This document shows, piece after piece, positions 36,114-47,042 of a stretch of 64,000 nt of DNA. The notes beneath the pieces are model-generated. The model made no database searches and was not told the origin of the DNA. It saw only the letters and a list, made by a program, of their open reading frames with translations. The position numbers and the translations under genes were made by a program. The stretch's first letter is position 1. Every line of letters begins with the position of its first letter. This DNA comes from Rhipidocladum racemiflorum (taxonomy: Eukaryota; Streptophyta; Magnoliopsida; Poales; Poaceae), in assembly GCA_036346355.1 (NCBI GenBank), contig JAYEVF010000026.1, forward strand, positions 2,418,001 through 2,482,000, given 5' to 3'.

Positions 36114-36620
36114 GGTTCTAGTACGCAATAAGCTATGCCAAGGCCTGAAGGGAGAAGCAAAAGGCCTTTAAAGCTAGCTAGGTTTGATATGTATGGAGAC
36201 TCATACCAAAACCTACCAAGTATGCTTTGAGTTATTCAAGAAAGGAACACTGGGACATATATCGATATTTTCGAACAGCACTCGTAGCGGTTCTCGAGAA
36301 GGTTGGTACTTAAGGGAGAATTATATGTCTTCAGAGCGTGTATCAACACATGCAGACATTACCATCCCTTGCTCTGTGTGGACAGCATATTTCTGACTGG
36401 AAAGTACAAGGGCCAGATATTGATTGTCATAAGAGTAGATGGTAATAACTAGGTTCTTCCTATTGTACTAGCTTTTTGTGAAGAGTGAGAACACAGATAG
36501 CTGGTTGTGGTTTCTAAGAAACGTGAAAATCGAAATTGTCGATGAGTGACCTCAAGCTTGTGTCATACATGATCGATATCTCAGGTTGTTGAAGGTGATT
36601 TTGCAGCTGTAGCTAGGGCA
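36114..36620 (+). pseudogene. MULE transposase, DDE-domain part, right of the CACTA insertion
   Basis: The sequence continues the MULE gene: YAISYAMPRPEGRSKRPLKL, then the catalytic-core block VDSIFLTGKYKGQ (from 36378; the first D of the DDE triad is present) and VDGNN. After one frame change it continues with SENTDSWLWFLRNVK and VIHDR. Typical order and spacing are kept. In-frame TAG codons at the junction side and the later shift make it non-coding. After about 36620 the expected C-terminal transposase region is not seen, so the gene is also truncated or rearranged there. Confidence 0.7.
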
Positions 36621-36674
36621 AGATGTGTCATACAATGTTTACAATTACTTTCATTACAACATCTTTCTATTTGC

Positions 36675-37256
36675 ATGCAGAGCGACCTTGCTAGGAAGGC
36701 CTATGAGGAGGCTACCTCCCTTATGTCTCAAGTCGGCTTCGGGGACACGTTGGAGGTCACCATGGTTCACCTCATAGGGGTGTTGCACAATTTTCAGCAC
36801 AAGATCAGGCGTATAGTTCAGCTTACGTCGTGTAGGAGTCCTAGGGATGATGACATGCTTCAAGCTTCGGTATGTTCCTCATCGGCACATAGTCAACATG
36901 GCTACCACATCACAATTGGGACATCATACGTGCGCACCGCTCCTCCTCCAGAAGTGCCTAGGGGCTCCAGTTAGTAGTGTCCCACAACCTACACCCACAC
37001 ATTTCTAGGTAAATCTTACAATACTATTTCATACATAGCATTCTCTCCATGAATTCCTTAAGTCATTAGAATGTTGTCAAGTATTTCTTCTACAGCCCAC
37101 GATGCACACCACAATGTACACAGTAGCACAGAGGTTGATGATGACACCATCGTCGATATGCTTGGTTCCACATTACTCTTGGATGCGCCTTTTTTACTCT
37201 GCCGACACTGGTTTGTCCGACAAAGAGCACTCGAGGAGTTCCACCTGACCACTTGA
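36675..37256 (+). CDS. Unrecognised ORFs between MULE remnant and minisatellite
   Basis: Two short plus-strand ORFs (36675-36974 and 37071-37256) are seen. The first contains ARKAYEEATSLMSQVGFGD and ends with a Pro/Ser-rich tail. The second is DDDTIVDMLG-like. They could be exons of one gene downstream of, or fused to, the MULE. I do not recognise a family. Confidence 0.25.
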
Positions 37257-37489
37257 TGTATCCATCTAGATATCTATAGCATCGAGCTAGGCCTAAGACC
37301 ACACAAGGTCTTGCCTTGTGGAGGAACCACACCTAGTGTTTTTGTATTCCTTCCATTATTATACTCTTATATGGACAACTTTGTTTACATACCCCGTGTT
37401 CTAAATATTTCTTCCTCATTTATCTTTCCATTCTATCTTGTTAGCAATTTCTTACGAATAACTACTGTAAAACGTACTACTACCAATAC

Positions 37490-37925
37490 ATTGCGACCCG
37501 CTTTATCAAACTGACGGCACACTGCTACCTGCTTTATCAGATCAAAGTGACAACACAGTCGCACATGCTTTATTGGACAAATTGACCAAAAACTGCCACC
37601 TGCTTTGTCAAACCGATTTGACAACACAATATCCACTAATTTAACAAATTGAGTTGAAAAACACACTGGCACTTACTTTGTTGGACCGAATCGACAACAC
37701 ACTGCCACCAGCTGCCTCAGATTGACTTCACAACACATAGCCACTTGCTTTATCAGACCGAAGTGACAACACAATATCCACTACTTTATCAAGCTGAGCT
37801 GGAAACACACTGGCACCTACTTTGTTGGACCGAATCGACAACACACTACCACCAGCTGCCTCAGATTGACTTCACAACACATAGCCACCTACTTTGTCAG
37901 ACCGAAGTGACAACACACTATCGTA
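37490..37925 (+). repeat. 36-bp minisatellite with four-unit (144-bp) higher-order period
   Basis: About 12 units of ~36 bp. A typical unit is CTACTTTGTTGGACCGAATC followed by GACAACACACTACCAC. Four unit types follow each other in fixed order and the set repeats, giving a 144-bp period. One frame (37745-37945) stays open and encodes a 12-residue repeat of the form LLxQTEVTTHYH. Whether it is part of a coding region is unknown. Confidence 0.85.
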
Positions 37926-38050
37926 TCTCCTACCCCCTCACATAATATTTATGATGTAACAATAACTAAAAACTGCTTATAAAAATGGCGGCTACTCCAA
38001 GACTACAACCAACACTTCATCAAGCCAAACTCCATAGTCAACACTCCATC

Positions 38051-40264
38051 TGTGACACCTCGGAGTGTCGTATCCTTAATTTTTGAACATGATAAGGTTA
38101 AATACAGTATGAGATGTGGAAATAAGGTTAAAATCATAAGGATCGGGGGTTAATAACGTTTCCGGGCCGTTTCCGGGCCGTTTTCGGGGTTTTGGGCCTT
38201 CCCGAAGGAGTTTTGGGCCTTGGTGGGCTTTGGTGGGATGGATTAGGACTCCGTAACGGACTAGGATTGGGTTGAGGGCTGGTAAAAGGGGCTCCCCCCA
38301 GCCCCCTTGCGCCCATGCTGCTGTTGGTGCGCCCCCACCCCTTCCCCCTCCTAGCCCTAGCCCCTCCCCCTCTCCCTCTCCCTCTTGTGCGCCTCCACCT
38401 CCCCTTTGCCCCATTGCTCCCCACCTCTCCACCACCTCTCCTCCACCCCTTGCTGCCTTTGGGTGGCCTCCCCACCCCTGCACCTCGTGGAGTCGTCCCG
38501 TGGAGCGAGGAGCGAGGAGCGAGGAGCGTGGAGCGAGGAGCGAGGAGCGTGGAGCGAGGAGCGATTCGCGCATTGGAGTTTTGTGCATCGGGCCAAGGTA
38601 TGATCTTGGGGATCCTTGGGGATGATCTAGGTACTGTTATTAGGGTGTTTACCAAGTTTTTAGATCAATTGGAGGCGCTGGTTTGAAGTAATTTGGGTTA
38701 GATCTAAACTTGTCCACGTTTCTGTTTTCGGGCAGATTGAGCAGTCGAACTAGGGTTCGAGTTTCCGTCGATTTAGAATCCGAATCAGACCTTACGGACT
38801 TCTAGGAAGTTGTAGATAATTTAATTATCTTTCCGTGGACGTAAAGCACGTTAATTTCCGATCAGCCGTTTGAAAGTTATGGCTGTTTTACCGAGCGCCT
38901 AAAAATCTGTGACGTAACTGGAACAGATTGTGGTAATCTGTAGATTAAACAATTTTAGAGTCCGAATCAGTCTTTCCCTATAACTAGAAAAAGTTGGAAA
39001 ATTTCCTAAGCTTCGCGACGGTGTACCCGTTTAATTCATTCGGAGTCCCAGAACTCAAGTTATGCCTTTTGCAAGGCTGCTGTCTCGCCGGGACAGAACC
39101 TCTGTTTTAGGTTTTGCGAGTAGTTGGCAATGTCGGGTTAGATGGGGGCGTGTGTACTGTTTTGAGGTTATGATTGTGAGTGTGTGATGCCTATGTGCAG
39201 GTGGTGTGACCCCGGGAGAGCCCTCTTCTTCCCGCCAATCCGTTGCACGTGTTTGAGGCAAGTGTGTTGTGATGGATAGCAAGTTGTAGGTTGCATGTTG
39301 AAATTAGATGGAATTGCCTACATGATATATGTCCACTTGCCATGTTTTAATGATTGATATGATATGATGAGCATGTTTAACATATTATGATGCCATGTGT
39401 TAATATGTGAATTGAATATGATATTTGGCATGGTTGCATGCATGTCATGAGATAGGGCGAGGGCGGTGAGAAAGTCTTAACTAGTCCGGCAAGGTCGGTG
39501 AGAAAGTTATGACTAATCCGGAACGCCATTGAGTAAGTCCTATGTCGTGATTCCATCCACGTGGTGTTTGGAAGCGAGTAGGCACCCTCCATCTTCGGGA
39601 TGGAAGGGAGGAAAGGGTGCACACCGACGGGTGTGTACTTCCCATACCGGTATGAGGTTCCAGAGGGTCAGAGCAATGCATTACATCGCATACAAATTGA
39701 TGATGATATTGATAAGTATTCATGAATGAGATGTTATACATGCTGAAAGATGTTATTGACTTGTTGTTATGCTTGTTGTCCATTGCAGTATGCTTGCTGA
39801 GTTTTCGAACTCACCCTTGTGTTTTCTTGTTGTTTTAGGTACCATGAGAACGGCATGCGGGAAAGGGGAATAGTCACACTCTCACACGTTGCTTCACCTT
39901 AATGTTTCCCCAAGTCAATTCATTTAGTTGGATGATAAATTGCGTGTGATGGCCTTTAAATTAAGTCTTAGCTTGGTTAATGAGAGTTCTATTGTTTGTT
40001 TGACACTTGGAACTTTAAGAGCTTGATGTTAGTCTTTTATTGTCGTTAAGACTTTATTTATTGCTGTTTAGATGTTTCTCTTATTGCCATATAATGCTAT
40101 ATTGTTGCTGTTTCTTAAATTCATGATAAAACAAAGGAGGTGCTGCCGAAATCTCGGTTTTTAGTCTATGCACCTTTGCTGGAATTTGATGTTAAATGTG
40201 GTATTTAGATGTTGTTTAGCTTATGTTTGGTAACATTCAGGCATAGTAAATGCCGGGTGTTACA
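38051..40264 (+). repeat. 5' LTR of the 38-47 kb gypsy element
   Basis: Runs from TGTGACACCTCGG to GCCGGGTGTTACA (2,214 bp). It contains a 7-bp minisatellite (GAGCGAG/GAGCGTG, ~9 copies, 38503-38565) and a C/T-rich stretch before it. It is nearly identical to the 3' LTR, differing mainly by single-base insertions and deletions. Confidence 0.93.
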
Positions 40265-40265
40265 T

Positions 40266-40279
40266 TGGTATCGAGCTGG
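40266..40279 (+). other. Primer-binding site of the gypsy element
   Basis: TGGTATCGAGCTGG begins one base after the 5' LTR. It is a slightly altered version of the initiator tRNA-Met complement (TGGTATCAGAGC), as is common in plant chromoviruses. Confidence 0.75.
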
Positions 40280-40601
40280 TCAGTAGGTCCTTGGAATGTG
40301 AATTTTTAGTGTCATGCTATAGGGTACAACTAAAATGTGATGTGGAATAACTTAGAAACATGGCTTAGGTCTTAACTAAAACTTTGTTATAAGATAGCAA
40401 CATTAAAACTTGTAAAAGTGGTATAACTAATCTAAAATTTGACACACTTGGTTGCACAGTAGGATGGGGTTTCGGTTCATCATTGCATTGCGCTTAATTA
40501 TTTAATGAAGGATATGCTTATGATGATGCTTGATCTATGTTCTTGGTTGTGTGATGTTGTGTTTATGTTTTGTGTTTGGATGGTTGTCTGTCTAAGCAGC
40601 C

Positions 40602-41110
40602 ATGCCAAGGGGTAGAGGCCGTGGACGCCATGGCCGTGGAGGCCAGGGGCGAGGCTCCCGAAGAGTTGCGGAGTCCTGTCTGTATAAATGATTGGATTGT
40701 TCCTGTTGTGGTGATAAAAGTGGGGTTGTGGTGCCGAAGGGTTTCGGTCACCTCTTTTTGGTTCATAGTAACGGTGAGGTTTGACGGTGTGGCCGGTTAG
40801 CGCCATCACCGAAGAACTATTAACCCCTGTAGGAGAAGAGTGCTTATCTTTTCTGTCCTTGATCGGGTAGTTATTTGAGTCAAATAGAAGAGTTGATGGT
40901 GGTTCCCTTCGGATGTTCTCTGCCGTTCTGACGGTCGGTTTCGCTGTTTTTCTTGGCTTTGGTTGAGCTGAACCAAAAGAAAAGTGTTTTGTATTGGATT
41001 TTCGCGGATCGTTCTGAGTGCGGTGGTGAGCACCGTGCTTCAGAGTGTGGTTGGACCGGGAGTTGCAACCACTGTGGCAAGCCCGGCCATACGGGACGAG
41101 TCTGCCGGAT
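40602..41110 (+). pseudogene. Gag remnant: N-terminal Arg/Gly tract and zinc knuckle only
   Basis: A start at 40602 gives MPRGRGRGRHGRGGQGRGSR, the usual basic gag N-terminus of this group. The frame is then lost, and about 350 bases later comes the single knuckle CNHCGKPGHTGRVC (41058-41100). The retrotransposon gag domain that should lie between them is absent, so this copy carries an internal deletion and must rely on another element's Gag for packaging, if mobile at all. Confidence 0.7.
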
Positions 41111-44100
41111 GAATCCCACTAGCATCATCAAGTGGGAGATGGTGCCTTCTCCTCCCACTCCAGCGGCGTCTTCTAGAGGATCGGTGCACATGATGGCTGC
41201 CCCTGTTTCTCAGCCACCCTTTGCGTGGGCGCCACCAGCGGCGTACTGGTGCCCGCAGCCGTCTGCTCCTCCTCAGTTGCCTCCTCCGCCCCCAGCCTTG
41301 ATGGGGCATCAGCCTGGAGTCGGGGCTCCTTCTGTCCCGGCGCCACCAGGAGTGTACGCTTGGCCGACCGCCGAGTCTGCTGGGCATCCAGAGGTGGTTT
41401 CAGGTACTCTGCTCGTGGATTCCGTTGATGCCTTTGTTCTGTTTGATTCCGGTGCATCCTATTCCTTTGTGTCGTCGGATTTTGCTAAAGGAGCTAAGTT
41501 GGGAGTTCAACGGATTTCTGAGTCCGTGTTAGTCAGTTCCCCTGGGGGTTTGATTGCTAGTTCTTTGGTTTGCCCTGGTTGCACCATTGCCATTGATGAT
41601 GAGGTTTTCTTTGCCAATCTCATGGTGATCCAGTTGGCTCCTTTTGATGTCATTTTGGGCATGGGTGGCTGCATCGATGCCGTGCTAAGATCTGTTGTTT
41701 ACGGAAGACAGCTTCCTTGCAGGCCCGTCCGTGAAGAGTTGACCTTTCAGGGTGGTATACCCTCCAGTTCCGTCTTTGCTTTGACTAGTTTGTTTTCTGG
41801 TCGGCGTTTGAGGCTATTGGGTTTCCTCATGACTTTGTCTGAGAAACCATCTTCTTCAGTTTCCATTGAGGAGATTTCTGTAGTGAAGGAGTTCGTTGAT
41901 GTGTTCCCTGACGAGTTGCCTGGTCTACCTCCTGTGAGGAATGTGGAGTTTCGTATTGATCTTGCTCCAGGCACTCGACCAATTTCTATCTCTCCATACC
42001 GCTTAGCTCGACCTTTTCAAGACGAGTTAAAGAAGCAGTTGGAGGATCTGTTGGCCAAAGGCTTCATTCGGCGTAGCGTGTCGCCATGGGGAGCACCCGT
42101 CCTCTTCGTCTCGAAGAAGGATGGAAGTTGGCGTATGTGCATTGATTATCGTGCTCTTAACCAAGTGACAGTCAAAAACAAGTATCCTTTGCCTCGCATC
42201 GAGGATCTGTTTGACCAATCAAGGGAGCAAAGGTGTTCTCCAAAATTGATCTTCGATCGAGGTATAATCGAGATCCGTGTGAGGAAGCGAGGACATTGAG
42301 AAGACTGCTTTCTCCACTAGGTATGGGCATTATGAATTTAAAGTTATGTCTTTTGGACTAACTAATGCTCCTTTGTCTTTATGGAGGCGATGAACAGTAT
42401 GCTACACAAGTACCTTGATGAGTTTGTGGTAGTGTTCATCGATGACATTCGATTTACTCTAAATCGAAGAGGAGCATGAGCGACACTTGAGGCTTGTCTT
42501 TGAGTACCACGAGGAGAATCAATTCTTTGCTAAGCTGAAAAAGTGCGAGTTACGGATTTCGTAAGTGGGTTTTCTTGGCCACATCATCAATCCGGAGGGC
42601 ATATCGGTAGATCCTAGCAAAGTCTCGGCCAGCTTTTGGATTGGAAGAGGCCTTCCAATGTCAAAGAGGTGCGTAGTTTCCTTGGGTTGGCTGGATACTA
42701 TCGGTGTTTTGTGCAGGATTTCTCTATCATTGCCAAGCCACTTTCACGGTGACTCGTAAAGGGATGTAGTTCCGGTGGATCGCAGAGTGTGAGCACAGCT
42801 TACGCACTTTGAAGGAGAAGTTAGTGATCGCCTCCTGTTCTTACCCTTCGAACCAGGGAAGCGTTTCACCGCTTATTCTGATGCTTCTCGGTTGGGACTT
42901 GGGTGTGTGCTCATGCAAGAGGGTAAGGTGATTGCTTATGCTTCGAGGCGCTTGAAAAAGCATGAGCGCATTATCCCACGCATGATCTTGAGCTAGCCGC
43001 CGTGGTGTTTGCATTGAAGATATGGAGGCATTACATGCGGTGAGTCTTGTGATATTTTCATCGATCACAAGAGCCTCAAGTACATCTTTACTCAGTAAAG
43101 ATTTGAACTTGAGGCAGAGGAGGTGGCTAGAATTGATAAAGGATTATGACCTCACTATCCAAGATCATCCGGGAAGGCAAATGTGGTGGCCGACGCTCTC
43201 GATCATAAGACAATGCCCCTGTTGTTGATTGTCTTGTTGCTGATTTTGAGCGTTTGGGAGTCTCCTCATCGCTTTGTGGGGACCGTGCAAGCTGAAACTC
43301 AATTGATTCTTGAGTCGACAATTCCCGGCGTGTCGCGGGAGGCACAGAAAGATGATCGTTTGCTCCAGCAGTGAGGAAACGCCTTGAGGATGGCAAGTCG
43401 GGAGACTTTACCGTTGATGATGCGGGAGTTTTGAGGTTTCAGGGCCGTCAGGCGTGCCCGTAAATCTCAAGTGAAAGAAGACATTCTGAGAGAAGCTCAT
43501 CGCACCCGTACACGGTTCACCCCTGGAGAGACCAAGATGTACAGGACTTGAAGAAGAATTTCGTGGAAAAGGATGAGAGTGGATATTGCCAAGTATGTGG
43601 CGTCTTGTGGGATTTGCCGTAAGATCAAAGCTGAGCATAAGCGTCCGTGGCCTTTATTCTGACCTTTGGAGATTCTGTGTGGCCATGGGATGACATCTCT
43701 ATGGATTTTGTGGTCGGCTTACCTCGTACTCCTCGAGGGAAGGATGCTTGTTTGGGTTGTGGTGGACCGTCTCGGCAAGTCTCACAAGATTTCATTCCCA
43801 TCCGCACGACCAATTCAATGAGCGAGTTGGCTCCCATCTATGTGCGGGAGATTGTGAGATTGCATGGTGTACCCAAGACCATTATCTCTCGATCGGGATG
43901 CTAAGTTCGTCTCCAAGTTCTGGGAGAGTTTGCGAGTGCTTTAGGTGCAGCGGCTTCGCCTTAGTACCGCTTTTCACCCTCAGGACAGATGGGCGATCTG
44001 AGCGTACCATCCAAACTTTGGAGGACATGCTCGGGGCCTGTGTGATGGCTTGGAAGGGTAGCTGGGCAGACCACTTGCCCCTTGCAGAGTTTGCTTACAA

Positions 44101-44748
44101 GAACAGCTCCCATTCCAGCATCCGGTCTGCTCCTTATGAGGAGCGGTATGGCCGGAAGTGCAGATCGCCGCTTTGTTGGGATGCTGTGGGCGAGAGAGCT
44201 ATTCTTGGGCGGATTGGGTTCAGCAGATCGTTGATCGCGTGTCGGAGGTTCGGCGAGAACCTTCTCGCAACTGAAGCGACAGAAAAAGCTATGCCGATGT
44301 GAGACGGCGAGATTTGGAGTTTGAGGTGGGCGATAGCGTACTCTTGCAGTATCTCCCACCAAGGGTGTGGTGCGTTTTGGCACGAAGGAAAGCTCACCCA
44401 AGGTATGTTGGGCCTTTTCCTATCCTCGCCTGAGTTGGCAGGTTGGCCTATCGCCTAGAGCTACCGGAATCCATGCAAGGTGTGCATGATGTGTTCCATG
44501 TCTCGATGTTGAGGAAATACTTGCATGATCCGGAGTTGGTGGTTCCATTGGAACCATTAGTGCTTCAGCAGGACCTCACCTTCGAGTCCCGTCCTGTGGA
44601 AATTCTGGGACTTCGTGAGCGAGTGATGAAGAACAGGGCGCTTAAGTTTGTCAAGGTCTTGTGGTCACATCAGGCCGAGAGAGAAGCGACTTGGGAGCTG
44701 GAATCTCGCATGCGCGAGAAGTATCGAGCTTTTCACCTCGGTATGTGA
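41111..44748 (+). pseudogene. Gypsy Pol: protease, RT, RNase H, integrase, chromodomain-like tail (frameshifted)
   Basis: One open stretch to 42299 has the protease active site FDSGASYSFVS, then the RT entry block (LEDLLAKGFIRRSVSPWGAP, KKDGSWRMCIDYRALNQV). The RT catalytic FIDD is at 42436-42447, directly followed by a frameshift. RNase H (AYSDASRLGLGCVLMQ) lies at 42870-42930. Integrase blocks (WPWDDISMDFVVGLP, TDGRSERTIQTLEDML, SIRSAPYE) lie at 43680-44150, and the last ORF (44443-44748) contains GVHDVFHVSMLRKYLHDP and a chromodomain-like RALKFVKVLWSHQ. Ten or so single-base shifts break the frame. Confidence 0.85.
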
Positions 44749-44821
44749 TGTGAAAATCTGGTCAGTCTTTGGTTTCTTTGGGTTTCGTGATTGGTGCGTT
44801 TAGATTCGAGGTCGAATCCCG

Positions 44822-44837
44822 TTGAAGGGGGGAAGAA
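44822..44837 (+). other. Polypurine tract
   Basis: TTGAAGGGGGGAAGAA directly precedes the 3' LTR. It would prime plus-strand cDNA synthesis. Confidence 0.75.
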
Positions 44838-47037
44838 TGTGACACCTCGGAGTGTCGTATCCTTAATTTTTTTGAACATGATAAGGTTAAATACAGTATG
44901 AGATGTGGAAATAAGGTTAAAATCATAAGGATCGGGGGTTAATAACGTTTAGGGCCGTTTCCGCCGTTTCGGGTTTTGGGCCTTCCCGAAGGAGTTTTGG
45001 GCCTTGGTGGGCTTTGGTGGGATGGATTAGGACTCCGTGAACGGACTAGGATTGGGTTGAGGGCTGGTAAAGGGGCTCCCCCAGCCCCTTGCGCCCATGC
45101 TGCTGTTGGTGCGCCCACCCCTTCCTCCTAGCCCTAGCCCCTCCCCTCTCCTCTCTCCTCTTGTGCGCCTCCACCTCCCCTTTGCCCCATTGCTCCCCAC
45201 CTCTCCACCACCTCTCCTCCACCCCTTGCTGCCTTTGGGTGGCCTCCCCACCCCTGCACCTCGTGGAGTCGTCCCGTGGAGCGAGGAGCGAGGAGCGAGG
45301 AGCGTGGAGCGAGGAGCGAGGAGCGTGGAGCGAGGAGCGATTCGCGCATTGGAGTTTTGTGCATCGGGCCAAGGTATGATCTTGGGGATCCTTGGGGATG
45401 ATCTAGGTACTGTTATTAGGGTGTTTACCAAGTTTTTAGATCAATTGGAGGCGCTGGTTTGAAGTAATTTGGGTTAGATCTAAACTTGTCCACGTTTCTG
45501 TTTTCGGGCAGATTGAGCAGTCGAACTAGGGTTCGAGTTTCCGTCGATTTAGAATCCGAATCAGACCGTACGGACTTCTAGGAAGTTGTAGATAATTTAA
45601 TTATCTTTCCGTGGACGTAAAGCACGTTAATTTCCGATCAGCCGTTTGAAAGTTATGGCTGTTTTACCGAGCGCCTAAAAATCTGTGACGTAACTGGAAC
45701 AGATTGTGGTAATCTGTAGATTAAACAATTTTAGAGTCCGAATCAGTCTTTCCCTATAACTAGAAAAAGTTGGGAAATTTCCTAAGCTTCGCGACGGTGT
45801 ACCCGTTTAATTCATTCGGAGTCCCAGAACTCAAGTTATGCCTTTTGCAAGGCTGCTGTCTCGCCGGGACAGAACCTCTGTTTTAGGTTTTGCGAGTAGT
45901 TGGCAATGTCGGGTTAGATGGGGGCGTGTGTACTGTTTTGAGGTTATGATTGTGAGTGTGTGATGCCTATGTGCAGGTGGTGTGACCCCGGGAGAGCCCT
46001 CTTCTTCCCGCCAATCCGTTGCACGTGTTTGAGGCAAGTGTGTTGTGATGGATAGCAAGTTGTAGGTTGCATGTTGAAATTAGATGGAATTGCCTACATG
46101 ATATATGTCCACTTGCCATGTTTTAATGATTGATATGATATGATGAGCATGTTTAACATATTATGATGCCATGTGTTAATATGTGAATTGAATATGATAT
46201 TTGGCATGGTTGCATGCATGTCATGAGATAGGGCGAGGCGGTGAGAAAGTCTTAACTAGTCCGGCAAGGTCGGTGAGAAAGTTATGACTAATCCGAACGC
46301 CATTGAGTAAGTCCTATGTCGTGATTCCATCCACGTGGTGTTTGGAAGCGAGTAGGCACCCTCCATCTTCGGGATGGAAGGGAGGAAAGGAGTGCACACC
46401 GACGGGTGTGTACTTCCCATACCGGTATGAGGTTCCAGAGGGTCGAGCAATGCATTACATCGCATACAAATTGATGATGATATTGATAAGTATTCATGAA
46501 TGAGATGTTATACATGCTGGAAAGATGTTATTGACTTGTTGTTATGCTTGTTGTCCATTGCAGATGCTTGCTGAGTTTTGAACTCACCCTTGTGTTTTCT
46601 TGTTGTTTTAGGTACCATGAGAACGGCATGCGGGAAAGGGAATAGTCACACTCTCACACGTTGCTTCACCTTAATGTTTCCCCAAGTCAATTCATTTAGT
46701 TGGATGATAAATTGCGTGTGATGGCCTTTAAATTAAGTCTTAGCTTGGTTAATGAGAGTTCTATTGTTTGTTTGACACTTGGAACTTTAAGAGCTTGATG
46801 TTAGTCTTTTATTGTCGTTAAGACTTTATTTATTGCTGTTTAGATGTTTCTCTTATTGCCATATAATGCTATATTGTTGCTGTTTCTTAAATTCATGATA
46901 AAACAAAGGAGGTGCTGCCGAAATCTCGGTTTTTAGTCTATGCACCTTTGCTGGAATTTGATGTTAAATGTGGTATTTAGATGTTGTTTAGCTTATGTTT
47001 GGTAACATTCAGGCATAGTAAATGCCGGGGTGTTACA
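44838..47037 (+). repeat. 3' LTR of the 38-47 kb gypsy element
   Basis: Same ends and same internal minisatellite as the 5' LTR, length 2,200 bp. Only a handful of substitutions but more than ten short indels separate the two copies. Confidence 0.93.
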
Positions 47038-47042
47038 CCATC

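Larger units (their letters stand above)
38051..47037 (+). mobile_element. Gypsy LTR retrotransposon, chromovirus (Tekay/Del-like), 9.0 kb, structurally complete
   Basis: LTRs lie at 38051-40264 and 44838-47037. The element is flanked by the exact 5-bp duplication CCATC (38046-38050 and 47038-47042), with a tRNA-Met-type primer-binding site at 40266 and a polypurine tract just before 44838. The interior encodes zinc knuckle, protease, RT, RNase H, integrase and a chromodomain-like end. The main gag domain is missing and pol is frameshifted many times. The Tekay/Del assignment is from domain order and the C-terminal block. Confidence 0.93.

Noticed and set aside
38272..38688. Long overlapping ORFs on both strands in the 5' LTR (and the same in the 3' LTR at 45027-45462)
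   Set aside because: They come from the GAGCGAG minisatellite and C/T-rich LTR sequence; no family match and the region is an LTR.
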